Counted from the stretch's first letter, positions 17,752 through 27,733 are shown. The stretch: DNA of 64,000 bases from Streptomyces viridochromogenes (GCF_001270495.1 NZ_LGUR01000197.1:31206-95205); one strand, 5' to 3'. Notes: generated from the letters alone by a model not told the origin. Numbers and translations are program-made.

Positions 17752-20700
17752 ATGCTCGAACCGACCGAACCCACTGAGGGTTCCGAACTGAACACCCCCA
17801 GCGACACCCTGCCGCCGCGTCGTCGGCGCCGTGCCGCGTCCCGCCCCGCGGGCCCGCCCACGGGTGCCGCCGAGGCGCAGGCCACAGAGGTGGTCGCGCC
17901 GGCCATACCGGTCGCCGAGGCCGCCGATGTGGCGGCGCTGAGCGACGAGGCCGAGACGGCTGAGAAGCCCGAGGAGAGCGTCGCGGCCGTCGCGGCCGAG
18001 GTGACTCCTGAGGCCGCGGAAGCCGAAGAGACCGGAGCGGCGGAAGAGGTGGCGGAGGCCGCACCTGCCGGCCGTACGCGTCGTCGTGCGGTGCGCCGTG
18101 CGTCCGCGCCCGCCGGGGCGCCCGCGGCCGCCGGGGCCGCCGAGACCGTGGTGCCCGTGGCCGCCGCGCCGGTCGCCGAGGAGAGCCCGGCGCAGACCAC
18201 CGAGGTGACCACCGAAGTGACCGAGGAGGCGGCACCGCCTCGTACGCGTCGGCGTGCCACGCGCCGTGCGTCCGCGCCCGCCGGTGCCCCGGTGCCTGCG
18301 GAGGCTGCCGAGAGCGCCGCCCCCGCCGAGGTGCCTGCCGCCGCTGCGGCTCCCGCCCCTGCCGAGGCTCCCGCCTCCGCCGAGGCCGCCGAGGAGGAGG
18401 CTCCGCGTCGTACCCGCCGGCGTGCCACCCGCCGGGTGTCCGCGCCCGCCGGTGCTCCGGCCGACGAGAGCGCGGACGAGAGCGCGGAGGCGCCCGTGAG
18501 TGCCGAAGCCCCCGCCGAGGCGGAGGAAGCCGTCGAGGCCGCCGAGGAGGCCGCACCGCGTCGTACGCGTCGGCGTGCCACGCGCCGCGTCTCCGCGCCC
18601 GCCGACGAGGCGGCCGAGGCCGCTGTCGCCGAGGCTCCCGCCGAGACGCCGGCGACGGCGGAGACGCCCGTGACGCCCGCTGTCGAGACCGAGGCACCCG
18701 CGGCCGCTGCCGATGAGGAAGCCGCCGGTCCGCGCCGCCGCCGTCGTGTCGTCCGGCGAGCCGCCGCCGGGTTCGCCGCGCCCGCTCAGGCCCCCGCCGC
18801 CGAGGCGCCCGACGCTCCGCGTCCGGCCCGCCCCGCCGTGGCCGTGTTCCAGGCGCCCGTGTTCACCGAGCCGCAGTTCCAGACGCCCCAGCGGGCCGCC
18901 GCCGAGGCGGCCGCCGAGGCGGAGACCGAGGACGTGGAAGAGGTCCAGGCGGAGGAGCAGCCCGGCACGGCACGTCGTCGTCGCCGGCGCCGGGGCGCCG
19001 AGGAGGCCGAGGCCCAGGCCGTCGGGACCGTCGCCGCCGAGGACGAGACCGAGGAAGCCGAAGAGGCCGCCGAGGACATCGCCGAGGGCGAGGACTCCGA
19101 GGAGACCGAGGAGACCGGGTCGCGTCGGCGCCGTCGGCGTGGTGGCCGCCGCCGCCGTCGCGGTGAGGCCGCGGACGCCGAGGGCGGTGACACCGAGGGC
19201 GACGAGGTCGCCGCGGAGCAGGCCGCGCAGGACGCCGAGGACACCGCCGAGCAGGAGGAAGAGGACGACGAGGACGCGCGCGCCGAGGACGGCGGTGGGT
19301 CCAGCTCCAGCAGCCGTCGCCGCCGTCGCCGTCGCCGTCGCGCCGGTGACTCCGCCGTCGACACCGAGCCCGGTGACGGCGACCCCGAGCGCACCGTCGT
19401 CAAGGTCCGTGAGCCGCGCCCGAAGGCCGAGCCGTCCGACGAGGTGCAGTCCATCAAGGGCTCCACGCGCCTGGAGGCCAAGAAGCAGCGCCGCCGGGAA
19501 GGCCGTGAGCAGGGCCGCCGCCGCGTTCCGATCATCACCGAGGCCGAGTTCCTGGCCCGCCGTGAGGCCGTCGAGCGCGTGATGGTCGTCCGCCAGCACG
19601 GCGACCGCACCCAGATCGGCGTCCTTGAGGACAACGTGCTCGTCGAGCACTACGTCAACAAGGAGCAGGCGACCTCGTACGTCGGGAACGTCTACCTGGG
19701 CAAGGTCCAGAACGTGCTGCCGTCGATGGAGGCCGCCTTCATCGACATCGGCAAGGGCCGCAACGCCGTCCTGTACGCCGGTGAGGTCAACTTCGAGGCG
19801 CTGGGCATGGCCAACGGGCCGCGGCGCATCGAGTCCGCCCTCAAGTCCGGCCAGTCCGTGCTCGTCCAGGTCACCAAGGACCCGATCGGGCACAAGGGCG
19901 CGCGTCTGACCAGCCAGGTCTCCCTCCCGGGCCGCTACCTCGTGTACGTCCCCGAGGGCTCGATGACCGGCATCAGCCGCAAGCTGCCCGACACCGAGCG
20001 CGCCCGGCTGAAGACCATCCTCAAGAAGATCGTCCCCGAGGACGCGGGCGTCATCGTGCGCACCGCCGCCGAGGGTGCGAGCGAGGACGAGCTGCGCCGC
20101 GACGTCGAGCGCTTGCAGGCGCAGTGGGAGGACATCCAGAAGAAGGCCAAGAACGGCAACGCGCCGACGCTGCTGTACGGCGAGCCGGACATGACCGTCC
20201 GGGTCGTCCGGGACATCTTCAACGAGGACTTCTCCAAGGTCGTCGTCAGCGGTGGCGACGCCTGGGAGACCGTCCACGGCTATGTCTCGCACGTGGCGCC
20301 GGACCTCGCCGAGCGGCTCCAGAAGTGGACCTCCGAGGTCGACGTCTTCGCCACGTACCGGATCGACGAGCAGCTCGCCAAGGCGCTGGACCGCAAGGTC
20401 TGGCTGCCCAGCGGCGGTTCGCTGGTGATCGACCGGACCGAGGCGATGGTCGTCGTCGACGTCAACACCGGCAAGTTCACCGGTCAGGGCGGCAACCTCG
20501 AGGAGACCGTCACCAGGAACAACCTGGAGGCGGCCGAGGAGATCGTCCGTCAGCTGCGGCTGCGCGACCTCGGCGGCATCATCGTCATCGACTTCATCGA
20601 CATGGTGCTGGAGTCCAACCGGGACCTGGTGCTGCGGCGTCTGCTGGAGTGCCTGGGCCGGGACCGTACGAAGCACCAGGTGGCCGAGGTCACCTCGCTG

Positions 20701-21840
20701 GGCCTGGTCCAGATGACCCGTAAGCGGGTGGGCCAGGGTCTGCTGGAGTCCTTCTCCGAGACCTGCGTCCACTGCAACGGCCGCGGTGTCATCGTGCACA
20801 TGGAGCAGCCGACCTCCGCCGGAGGCGGCGGCAAGCGCAAGAAGCGCGCGCGTGCCGGTGCCGGTCCCGAGCACGTCCACGAGGCCGCTGTCGCCGTCGA
20901 GCCGGTCGAGACGGCCGAGGAGGAGGCGGAGACCGAGGCCGAGATCGCTGCCGAGGCCGCCGAGCCCGCGGCGCTCCCGGAGCCCGCCTTCGCGCCGGAC
21001 GAGGAGCTGTACAGCAGCGTCGCCGAGGCGGAGGCCGCGGCCGGCCGCGGAGGTCGTTCGCGGCGCCGTGGCGGTCGGCGGGCCTCGGCCCCGGCGGGTG
21101 CGCCCAGGAAGGCCGAGGCCGTTCCCACGGCTCAGGACGTGACGGTCGCCGACGAGGTCGCCCGTCCGGTGCAGCCGGAGTCGGCCGCCGAGGCGAAGGC
21201 CGAGCCGACGGCCGTGGAGGACGCGGTCGTCGAGGCCGCGGCCACGCAGGCCCCGGCCGTCGAGGCTCCGGCCGTCGAGGAGGCCGCGCCCAAGGGACGT
21301 ACGCGGCGTCGCGCGACCCGTAAGGTCTCCGCGCCCGCCGGGTCGCCCGCGGGGGCCGAGGCCACCGTGGTGACCGTCAGCGAGGCCGCGCCGACGGCGC
21401 CCGAGCCGGTGGCGGAAGCCCCGGCCGCGGCTCCGGCGGAGCAGGTCGAGGCGGCTCCGGCCGAGGCGGCCGCCGAGGGCGCCGCTCCGGCCCGTCCGCG
21501 GCGCCGTGCCGTGCGCAAGGCCACCGCGCCGACCGCGTCCGAGGAGACGGCCGTCGTGGTCGTCCCGGCGGCGGAGGCCGAGTCCGGCGCCGCCGTGGAG
21601 GCCCCGGCCGCGGAGGAGGGCGTCGAGGAGACGGCTCCGGCCAAGAAGACGGCCCGTAAGACGGCCAAGAAGGCCACGGCGAAGAAGGCCGCCACCAAGA
21701 AGACCGCGGCGAAGAAGACCGCGGCCAAGAAGACGGTCGCCAAGAAGGCGACGGCCAAGAAGGCGGCGAAGACCGTCAAGACGGCCGCGGCCAAGTCGAC
21801 GGCGAAGAAGACCACGGTCTCTGCCGCCACCGACGAGTGA
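17752..21840 (+). CDS. rne: Ribonuclease E/G (Rne/Rng family)
   Basis: This 1362-residue endoribonuclease starts RNA decay and processes rRNA and tRNA precursors. The catalytic core (~580-1030) has an S1-like domain (VGNVYLGKVQNVLPSMEAAF), the DNase-I-like site with VIDRTEAMVVVDVNTGKFTG and IIVIDFIDM, and the zinc-link CVHCNGRG. Unlike the E. coli enzyme, long disordered acidic/Ala-rich arms lie on both sides. A basic motif of the type RRATRRxSAPAGAP occurs about seven times, four before and three after the core. The C-terminal ~65 residues are Lys-Ala-Thr repeats like a histone-type tail. The ATG at 17752 has GGGAGAAACGCCC just upstream. Confidence 0.95.
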   Translation: MLEPTEPTEGSELNTPSDTLPPRRRRRAASRPAGPPTGAAEAQATEVVAPAIPVAEAADVAALSDEAETAEKPEESVAAVAAEVTPEAAEAEETGAAEEVAEAAPAGRTRRRAVRRASAPAGAPAAAGAAETVVPVAAAPVAEESPAQTTEVTTEVTEEAAPPRTRRRATRRASAPAGAPVPAEAAESAAPAEVPAAAAAPAPAEAPASAEAAEEEAPRRTRRRATRRVSAPAGAPADESADESAEAPVSAEAPAEAEEAVEAAEEAAPRRTRRRATRRVSAPADEAAEAAVAEAPAETPATAETPVTPAVETEAPAAAADEEAAGPRRRRRVVRRAAAGFAAPAQAPAAEAPDAPRPARPAVAVFQAPVFTEPQFQTPQRAAAEAAAEAETEDVEEVQAEEQPGTARRRRRRRGAEEAEAQAVGTVAAEDETEEAEEAAEDIAEGEDSEETEETGSRRRRRRGGRRRRRGEAADAEGGDTEGDEVAAEQAAQDAEDTAEQEEEDDEDARAEDGGGSSSSSRRRRRRRRRAGDSAVDTEPGDGDPERTVVKVREPRPKAEPSDEVQSIKGSTRLEAKKQRRREGREQGRRRVPIITEAEFLARREAVERVMVVRQHGDRTQIGVLEDNVLVEHYVNKEQATSYVGNVYLGKVQNVLPSMEAAFIDIGKGRNAVLYAGEVNFEALGMANGPRRIESALKSGQSVLVQVTKDPIGHKGARLTSQVSLPGRYLVYVPEGSMTGISRKLPDTERARLKTILKKIVPEDAGVIVRTAAEGASEDELRRDVERLQAQWEDIQKKAKNGNAPTLLYGEPDMTVRVVRDIFNEDFSKVVVSGGDAWETVHGYVSHVAPDLAERLQKWTSEVDVFATYRIDEQLAKALDRKVWLPSGGSLVIDRTEAMVVVDVNTGKFTGQGGNLEETVTRNNLEAAEEIVRQLRLRDLGGIIVIDFIDMVLESNRDLVLRRLLECLGRDRTKHQVAEVTSLGLVQMTRKRVGQGLLESFSETCVHCNGRGVIVHMEQPTSAGGGGKRKKRARAGAGPEHVHEAAVAVEPVETAEEEAETEAEIAAEAAEPAALPEPAFAPDEELYSSVAEAEAAAGRGGRSRRRGGRRASAPAGAPRKAEAVPTAQDVTVADEVARPVQPESAAEAKAEPTAVEDAVVEAAATQAPAVEAPAVEEAAPKGRTRRRATRKVSAPAGSPAGAEATVVTVSEAAPTAPEPVAEAPAAAPAEQVEAAPAEAAAEGAAPARPRRRAVRKATAPTASEETAVVVVPAAEAESGAAVEAPAAEEGVEETAPAKKTARKTAKKATAKKAATKKTAAKKTAAKKTVAKKATAKKAAKTVKTAAAKSTAKKTTVSAATDE

Positions 21841-21880
21841 CGCCCTTCGGCGAGTGACGCTCATCGACGAGTGATACGAG

Positions 21881-21909
21881 GTGCGGCCGGTCTCTGTGAC
21901 CGGCCGCAC
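21881..21909 (+). terminator. Terminator hairpin after rne
   Basis: A perfect 12-bp stem (GTGCGGCCGGTC paired with GACCGGCCGCAC) encloses a 5-base loop, 40 bases after the rne stop codon. There is no T-run, as is usual for Streptomyces. Confidence 0.8.
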
Positions 21910-21930
21910 TCCGTTGGGGACCGGCCCGGT

Positions 21931-21960
21931 TTGACCCCCTCGGCCACGGACCCGTAACCT
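21931..21960 (+). promoter_or_regulatory. Probable vegetative promoter of rplU-rpmA
   Basis: TTGACC (21931-21936) and TAACCT (21955-21960) are separated by 18 bases, close to the main sigma factor consensus. They lie just after the rne terminator and about 140 bases before rplU, leaving a leader of that length. Confidence 0.55.
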
Positions 21961-22106
21961 TGACCGTCGGCGTGTCCATGGATATAGGCGCGCCACATCC
22001 CCGTAAACCTTTTCCTCCGGAGCACTGGGTGCCCTGGAGAGGCTGTCCGCGTGCCGGATGGCTGGACTGCGGGGGTGCCGTTTCCGAGCGAGAGAGTGAG
22101 ATCCGC

Positions 22107-22427
22107 GTGTACGCCATCGTGCGCAGCGGTGGTCGCCAGCACAAGGTTGCTGTCGGCGACATCGTTGAGGTTGACAAGATTTCCACTGCCAAGGTTGGCG
22201 ACACGGTCGAGCTCTCGACCCTGCTCGTTGTCGACGGCGACGCTGTGACCAGCGACCCGTGGGTGCTGGCCGGCATCAAGGTCCAGGCCGAGGTCGTGGA
22301 CCACCACAAGGGCGTCAAGATCGACATCCTTCGCTACAAGAACAAGACCGGCTACCGCCGTCGTCAGGGCCACCGCCAGCAGTACACGGCGATCAAGGTC
22401 ACTGAGATCCCCGCGGCCGCGAAGTAA
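22107..22427 (+). CDS. rplU: Ribosomal protein bL21
   Basis: This 106-residue protein of the large ribosomal subunit binds 23S rRNA. It starts [18 protein letters not shown] and ends with the usual basic segment [19 protein letters not shown]. The GTG at 22107 is chosen because it matches the family N-terminus and has a purine-rich GAGAGAGTGAG site about 8 bases before. The frame stays open further upstream without coding similarity. rpmA follows after 14 bases in the same transcript, as in nearly all bacteria. Confidence 0.98.
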   Translation: MYAIVRSGGRQHKVAVGDIVEVDKISTAKVGDTVELSTLLVVDGDAVTSDPWVLAGIKVQAEVVDHHKGVKIDILRYKNKTGYRRRQGHRQQYTAIKVTEIPAAAK

Positions 22428-22441
22428 GGGACTGAGGAGAA

Positions 22442-22696
22442 ATGGCACACAAGAAGGGCGCATCGTCCACCCGGAACGGTCGCGACTCGAATGCCCAGCG
22501 GCTCGGCGTGAAGCGCTTCGGCGGTCAGGTCGTCAACGCGGGTGAGATCCTGGTCCGCCAGCGTGGCACCCACTTCCACCCCGGTGCGGGCGTCGGCCGT
22601 GGCGGCGACGACACGCTGTTCGCGCTGCAGGCCGGTGCGGTGGAGTTCGGCACCAGCCGTGGCCGCAAGGTCGTGAACATCGTTCCGGTCGCCTGA
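22442..22696 (+). CDS. rpmA: Ribosomal protein bL27
   Basis: This 84-residue large-subunit protein reaches the peptidyl transferase centre with its N-terminal tail. The sequence [20 protein letters not shown] and [20 protein letters not shown] are diagnostic. There is no N-terminal extension, so the Firmicutes-type cleavage is not needed. GAGGAGA lies just before the ATG. It forms an operon with rplU and is closed by a strong hairpin at 22745-22784. Confidence 0.98.
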   Translation: MAHKKGASSTRNGRDSNAQRLGVKRFGGQVVNAGEILVRQRGTHFHPGAGVGRGGDDTLFALQAGAVEFGTSRGRKVVNIVPVA

Positions 22697-22744
22697 GTCT
22701 TCCGACTCGAGGCTGGACCGAGCCGATCGTTCAAATCCTTCGCG

Positions 22745-22784
22745 AGGCGGACCTCACTTCCCAGGTGGGAAGGCGGGTCCGCCT
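22745..22784 (+). terminator. Terminator after rpmA
   Basis: Outer arms AGGCGGACC (22745-22753) and GGTCCGCCT (22776-22784) enclose an inner stem CTTCCC/GGGAAG. TTTC follows. It separates the ribosomal operon from obg. Confidence 0.85.
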
Positions 22785-22841
22785 TTCGCGTGTTAGAGCA
22801 GAGACATCACCGTACGTTTCGTAGTGCTGGAGGCACCAACC

Positions 22842-24287
22842 ATGACCACCTTCGTGGACCGCGTCGAACTGCATGTCGCCGCGGGTAACGGAGGCCACGG
22901 CTGTGCCTCCGTTCACCGTGAGAAGTTCAAGCCGCTGGGCGGGCCCGACGGCGGCAACGGCGGGCGCGGCGGGGACGTGATCCTCACCGTCGACCAGTCG
23001 ATCACCACGCTGCTCGAATACCACCACTCCCCGCACCGCAAGGCCACCAACGGCAAGCCCGGCGAGGGCGGCAACCGGTCGGGGAAGGACGGGCAGGACC
23101 TGGTCCTTCCCGTGCCGGACGGCACCGTCGTCCTCGACAGGGCGGGCAACGTCCTCGCCGACCTGGTCGGGCACGGCACGTCGTACGTCGCCGCGCAGGG
23201 CGGCCGGGGCGGGCTCGGCAACGCGGCGCTGGCGTCGGCGCGGCGCAAGGCGCCCGGGTTCGCGCTGCTGGGTGTGCCGGGGGACCTTCAGGACATCGTC
23301 CTGGAGCTGAAGACGGTCGCCGACGTGGCGCTGGTCGGGTACCCGAGCGCCGGCAAGTCTTCGCTGATCTCCGTGCTGAGCGCAGCCAAGCCGAAGATCG
23401 CGGACTACCCGTTCACGACGCTCGTGCCGAACCTCGGCGTGGTGACCGCCGGTTCGACCGTCTACACCATCGCCGACGTCCCGGGGCTCATCCCGGGTGC
23501 CAGCCAGGGCAAGGGCCTGGGCCTGGAGTTCCTGCGGCACGTCGAGCGGTGCAGCGTCCTCGTGCACGTCCTGGACACCGCGACGCTGGAGTCCGACCGC
23601 GACCCCGTCACCGACCTGGACATCATCGAGGCGGAGCTGCGGGAGTACGGCGGCCTCGACAACCGGCCGCGGATCGTCGTCCTGAACAAGATCGACGTAC
23701 CGGACGGCAAGGACCTCGCCGAGATGGTGCGGCCGGATCTGGAGGCTCGTGGCTACCGGGTCTTCGAGGTGTCGGCGGTGGCGCACACCGGGCTGAAGGA
23801 GCTGTCGTTCGCGCTGGCCGAGCTGGTGGGCAAGGCGCGGGCCGCGAAGCCGAAGGAAGAGGCGACACGGATCGTGATCCGGCCGAAGGCCGTCGACGAC
23901 ACGGGCTTCACCGTGACGCGCGAGGAGGCCGGCGGCGAGCCGCTGTTCCGCGTGCGCGGCGAGAAGCCCGAACGCTGGGTGCGCCAGACCGACTTCAACA
24001 ACGACGAGGCCGTGGGGTATCTCGCGGACCGGCTCAACCGCCTCGGTGTGGAAGAGGAGTTGATGAAGGCGGGGGCCCGCACCGGCGACGGCGTCGCCAT
24101 CGGTCCCGAGGAGAACGCCGTCGTCTTCGACTGGGAGCCGACCGTGATGGCCGGGGCCGAGATGCTGGGCCGCCGGGGTGAGGACCACCGGTTCGAGGCG
24201 CCGCGGCCTTCCGCGCAGCGCAGGCGTGACAAGCAGGCCGAGCGGGACGAGGCGGCGCAGGAGTTCGACGACTTCGAGCCGTTCTAG
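22842..24287 (+). CDS. obg: Obg/CgtA GTPase
   Basis: This 481-residue ribosome-associated GTPase acts in large-subunit assembly and, in Streptomyces, in the timing of differentiation. The N-terminal Obg fold (1-160) is glycine-rich ([14 protein letters not shown]). The G domain has G1 GYPSAGKSS near residue 165, G3 DVPG and G4 NKID. The C-terminal OCT domain begins near 320, followed by a charged tail ending FDDFEPF. The ATG at 22842 has GGAGG 9 bases upstream; a GTG at 22824 has no such site. It has its own leader after the rpmA terminator. Confidence 0.97.
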   Translation: MTTFVDRVELHVAAGNGGHGCASVHREKFKPLGGPDGGNGGRGGDVILTVDQSITTLLEYHHSPHRKATNGKPGEGGNRSGKDGQDLVLPVPDGTVVLDRAGNVLADLVGHGTSYVAAQGGRGGLGNAALASARRKAPGFALLGVPGDLQDIVLELKTVADVALVGYPSAGKSSLISVLSAAKPKIADYPFTTLVPNLGVVTAGSTVYTIADVPGLIPGASQGKGLGLEFLRHVERCSVLVHVLDTATLESDRDPVTDLDIIEAELREYGGLDNRPRIVVLNKIDVPDGKDLAEMVRPDLEARGYRVFEVSAVAHTGLKELSFALAELVGKARAAKPKEEATRIVIRPKAVDDTGFTVTREEAGGEPLFRVRGEKPERWVRQTDFNNDEAVGYLADRLNRLGVEEELMKAGARTGDGVAIGPEENAVVFDWEPTVMAGAEMLGRRGEDHRFEAPRPSAQRRRDKQAERDEAAQEFDDFEPF

Positions 24288-24381
24288 GAGTGGCCTCCGC
24301 GGAGGTGCGTTAACAGCCGGGAAAGTCGGGGCGTACGGCAGGGCAACCAACGGTCGTTCCGGTGAGTCGTACTGGGCGGTG

Positions 24382-24407
24382 CGGACGAGGATCTTGATCC
24401 TCGTCCG
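24382..24407. terminator. Perfect hairpin after obg
   Basis: A 12-bp stem, CGGACGAGGATC paired with GATCCTCGTCCG, has only two bases between the arms. It is 95 bases after the obg stop and 34 bases before the FG-GAP gene, so it could end obg transcripts or act as an operator for the next gene. Confidence 0.6.
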
Positions 24408-24440
24408 TCGTCAACTGCCCTTGCGACAACCGGAGTAGAC

Positions 24441-25949
24441 GTGCCCTTACCTGCCTCGCACAGAACACGGCGTGCCGTCGTCATCGCGCTCGCCCTGCTC
24501 TCATCAGTCGGCGGTGCGCTGCCCCTGGCGCAGGCGCAGGTGCAGGACCAGGAGCGGCCGCGGTCGGCCGCGGCGGCCGGTGCGCGGCAGGACTTCAACG
24601 GCGACGGCTACTCCGACCTCGCGGTCGCGGCGCCCGAGGCGACCGTCGACGGGAAGACGCGGGCCGGATACGTCGCCGTGGTGTACGGCTCGGCGAGCGG
24701 GCTGAGGACCACCTCCAGGCAGGTCATCAGCCAGAACACCACCGGCGTCACCGACTCCGCCGAGACGGGCGACCTGTTCGGCAGCGCGGTCAGCACCGCC
24801 GACCTCGACCAGGACGGGTACACGGACCTGATCGTCGGCGTCACCGGTGAGGACTCCGTCGAGGGCGGTGCCGAGACCGGGCTCGTGCAGGTGGTCTGGG
24901 GCGGGGCGACCGGGCTGTCGGGCGGGGCGGCGCTGGCGTACGGGCACCACACCTACGACCGGCTCAGCGCCAAGGACCGGCTCACCGTCGGGGACGTGAA
25001 CGGCGACGGGGCGAGCGACCTGGTCGTGGTGGAGAGCTACACCGATCTGCGGGTCGTCAAGGGCCCCTTCGGGCGCGACGGCGGTGCGCGGGGCGGGGAA
25101 CAGACCGTCCACGACGACTCCGACCCCCGCTTCCTGGACCTGGCCACCGGTGACGTGAACGGTGACGGCATCGACGACGTCGTCGGCACGATGAACGACG
25201 GCGACGAGTACGACGCCCGCCGCGTCACGTACTGGCAGGGCACGAAGGACGGGCTCGCCGAGGGGGTCGTGCCGCGCGACAGCAGGGGCTGGCGGGTGCA
25301 GGGCGGCGAGTCGCTCGGCCTGGGTGATGTGAACGGGGACGGCTACGCGGACATCGTGGTCGGACGGCCCGTCGACGGCTACGACAGCGACGTCGACACC
25401 CCGATTCCCCTGGGCGGCCGGGTCGCCTTCATCCCGGGCTCCGCGAGCGGGCCCGTAGGCACCAAGGCGATGTACGTCAACCAGGACAGCGCCGGAGTCC
25501 CGGGCGCCGCCGAGCGGATGGACGGCTTCGGCTCCGACATCTCGGTCGCCGACGTCGACGGCGACGGCTACGCCGATGTCTCCACGGGCGTGCCCGGCGA
25601 GGACTTCGACGGGCTGAGCAACGCCGGCGGCGTCATCGTCCTGCGCGGCGGCGCGAACGGCCTGACCGGCACCGGCGCCACGGGGGTCAACCAGGACACC
25701 GCCGGTGTGCCGGGCGCGGCGGAGACCGACGACGCCTTCGGCCGTACGACCCGTCTCATGGACGCCGACCAGGACGGCCGCGCCGAACTCGTCGTCGGCG
25801 CACCGGGGGAGAACGCGAACGCCGGGTCGGTGTGGGTGTTCAGGTCCACGCCGGCCGGGATCACCCCGACCGGCTCGTTCACCTTCGGTGCCGGGACCCT
25901 CGGCACGGTCGCGGCGAACGCGAAGCTGGGCTCCGGGTTCAACTCCTGA
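24441..25949 (+). CDS. Secreted FG-GAP repeat (integrin-alpha-like) protein
   Basis: This 502-residue exported protein has a signal peptide (RTRRAVVIALALLSSVGGA, cleavage near AQA, ~residue 32). The rest is a beta-propeller of FG-GAP repeats. Seven calcium-binding loops of the DxNxDGxxD type are visible, among them DFNGDGYSDLAV, DLDQDGYTDLIV, DVNGDGASDLVV, DVNGDGIDDVVG, DVNGDGYADIVV and DVDGDGYADVST. Such proteins are extracellular binding or adhesion scaffolds; the ligand is unknown. The GTG at 24441 has GGAG six bases upstream. It begins the cell-surface gene region and has its own hairpin after the stop. Confidence 0.9.
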   Translation: MPLPASHRTRRAVVIALALLSSVGGALPLAQAQVQDQERPRSAAAAGARQDFNGDGYSDLAVAAPEATVDGKTRAGYVAVVYGSASGLRTTSRQVISQNTTGVTDSAETGDLFGSAVSTADLDQDGYTDLIVGVTGEDSVEGGAETGLVQVVWGGATGLSGGAALAYGHHTYDRLSAKDRLTVGDVNGDGASDLVVVESYTDLRVVKGPFGRDGGARGGEQTVHDDSDPRFLDLATGDVNGDGIDDVVGTMNDGDEYDARRVTYWQGTKDGLAEGVVPRDSRGWRVQGGESLGLGDVNGDGYADIVVGRPVDGYDSDVDTPIPLGGRVAFIPGSASGPVGTKAMYVNQDSAGVPGAAERMDGFGSDISVADVDGDGYADVSTGVPGEDFDGLSNAGGVIVLRGGANGLTGTGATGVNQDTAGVPGAAETDDAFGRTTRLMDADQDGRAELVVGAPGENANAGSVWVFRSTPAGITPTGSFTFGAGTLGTVAANAKLGSGFNS

Positions 25950-25958
25950 TCGATCGCC

Positions 25959-26002
25959 AGACCCGTTGTGGCAAGGGCGCGTTCCCGTGCCGCGGCGGGT
26001 CT
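25959..26002 (+). terminator. Terminator after the FG-GAP gene
   Basis: Outer arms AGACCCG and CGGGTCT enclose an inner imperfect stem (GGCAAGGG with CCCGTGCC). The hairpin begins 9 bases after the stop codon. Confidence 0.65.
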
Positions 26003-26116
26003 TCTGTTGTCTCCCTAGTTGTCATGCACGTGAAGCTCGCAGTTCAGCAGCCAGACCGCCCACGGGCGTGAGCATCCGAAGTGTCCAAGAGGCCAGCGAG
26101 GCAGGGGAGTTCGCCG

Positions 26117-27676
26117 ATGAACGGTGTTTCCGGATCCGTATCGCCCGACCGACGCCGCTTTCTGACCGCCGGAGCCGCGGTGCTCGGCGCGGCGGCTTCG
26201 GCCCAGCTGTGGCTGCCGTCCGCCGCCCGGGCCGCCGAAACCCCGCTGCCCGACGGCGTGTTCAGCCTCGGCGTCGCCTCCGGTGACCCGCTGCCCGACG
26301 GCATCGTGCTGTGGACGCGCCTCGCCCCGGATCCGCTGAACGGCGGCGGCATGCCCGACCGCGTCGTGTCCGTGGAGTGGGAGCTCGCGGAGGACGAACG
26401 GTTCAGAAAGCCGGTCCGCCGCGGCGTCGCCCAGGCCCGCCCGGAGCTCGGGCACAGCGTCCACGTGGACGTACGGCGGCTGCGTCCGGGGCGGACGTAC
26501 TGGTACCGCTTCCGCGTGAGCGGACAGATCTCGCCCACCGGCCGCACCCGCACCGCGCCTCACCCGCACAGCTCCGGCGGCCGGCTGCGCATGGCGCTGG
26601 CCTCCTGCCAGAACTGGCAGCACGGCTACTTCACGCCGTACGCCGACATGCTGGACCAGGACCCCGACTTCGTCCTGTTCGTCGGCGACTACATCTACGA
26701 GTCGCGGCCCTCGGCCACGGCCCTGCGTCGCCACGAGGGCACCGACGAGCCGTACAGCCTGGTGCAGTACCGCAACCGGTACGCCCAGTACCGCACCGAC
26801 CCGGACCTGGCCGCGATGCACGCGAACGCGCCCTGGGTGGTCACCTTCGACGACCACGAGATCGACAACGACTTCGCCGGCGAGATACCGCAGGACCCGG
26901 ACAAGCAGCCGCACGACGCGTTCGTGGCCCGGCTGACCGCCGGCTACCAGGCGTTCTACGAGCACATGCCGGTCCGGGCGAGCGCCATCCCGAACGGTCC
27001 GCACATCCAGATGTACCGCCGCCTGGAGTTCGGCCGCCTGGCCCGGCTCAGCGTGCTGGACACCCGCCAGTACCGCAGCGACCAGGCCACCGGCCAGCAA
27101 GGCGCCCAGGACCCCGCGCTCACCATGCTCGGCGCCGAGCAGAAGCAGTGGCTGCTCGACGGGCTGCGCCACTCGCCGGCCCGCTGGAACATGATCGGCT
27201 CGCAGATCATGATGGCCGAGACCGACCTCCAGGTCGGCGAGGGCAAGCTCTGGTTCTACGACGCCTGGGACGGCTACCAGGCCGAACGCAACGCCCTGAT
27301 GCAGGAGTTGAAGAAGGTCCGCAACCCGGTCGTGTTCACCGGCGACCGCCACCTGACGATGATCAGCGACCTCAAGGAGGACTACGCCGACCCGGACTCG
27401 GCCGTGGTGGGCGCCGAGTTCGTCGGTACGTCCATCTCCAGCAACGGTGACCAGGACCAGGCCGCCTTCCACAAGGAGTGGGACCCGCGCCTGCCGGACA
27501 ACCCGCACTGGAAGCTCCTCGACGCCCACCGCGGCTACCACCTCTTCGACATCCGCCGCGACGGCATCGACGCACAGGTCAGGATCGTGGACACGGTGCG
27601 CCAGCAGACGGCCACGCCGAGCACGCTGGCGAACCTGCGGGTCGAGGCGGGACGGCCGGGCGTCGAGGTCGTATAG
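26117..27676 (+). CDS. phoD: PhoD-family alkaline phosphatase (Tat-exported)
   Basis: This 519-residue secreted phosphodiesterase/phosphomonoesterase uses calcium and iron to release phosphate. The N-terminus is a twin-arginine signal (PDRRRFLTAGAAVLGAAAS, cleavage near ARA, ~residue 40). The PhoD N-terminal domain (~45-145, GVASGDPLPDGIVLWTRL) precedes the metallophosphatase core with FVLFVGDYIYE, TFDDHEIDNDF, LDTRQYRSD and TGDRHLTMISDL. The ATG at 26117 has GGGGAG 7 bases upstream and gives the Tat motif close to the start. No convincing PhoP box was found upstream. It ends with a hairpin at 27706-27733. Confidence 0.92.
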   Translation: MNGVSGSVSPDRRRFLTAGAAVLGAAASAQLWLPSAARAAETPLPDGVFSLGVASGDPLPDGIVLWTRLAPDPLNGGGMPDRVVSVEWELAEDERFRKPVRRGVAQARPELGHSVHVDVRRLRPGRTYWYRFRVSGQISPTGRTRTAPHPHSSGGRLRMALASCQNWQHGYFTPYADMLDQDPDFVLFVGDYIYESRPSATALRRHEGTDEPYSLVQYRNRYAQYRTDPDLAAMHANAPWVVTFDDHEIDNDFAGEIPQDPDKQPHDAFVARLTAGYQAFYEHMPVRASAIPNGPHIQMYRRLEFGRLARLSVLDTRQYRSDQATGQQGAQDPALTMLGAEQKQWLLDGLRHSPARWNMIGSQIMMAETDLQVGEGKLWFYDAWDGYQAERNALMQELKKVRNPVVFTGDRHLTMISDLKEDYADPDSAVVGAEFVGTSISSNGDQDQAAFHKEWDPRLPDNPHWKLLDAHRGYHLFDIRRDGIDAQVRIVDTVRQQTATPSTLANLRVEAGRPGVEVV

Positions 27677-27705
27677 CGCTCGCGACCGCGCTCACTCCTG
27701 GTGGG

Positions 27706-27733
27706 GACCTGGGACTCATCCGTGTCCCAGGTC
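27706..27733 (+). terminator. Terminator after phoD
   Basis: Arms GACCTGGGAC and GTCCCAGGTC, 10 bp each, enclose an 8-base loop, starting 29 bases after the stop codon. Confidence 0.75.

Noticed and set aside
17692..21996. A 1434-residue open frame opposite rne, rich in Gly, Leu and Arg
   Set aside because: It is an antisense shadow of the rne gene caused by extreme third-position GC. The translation is low complexity, while the plus strand has clear RNase E/G motifs.
25950..26116. PhoP box upstream of phoD
   Set aside because: Loose GTTCA-like words exist, but no pair of 11-base direct repeats with the expected spacing was seen.
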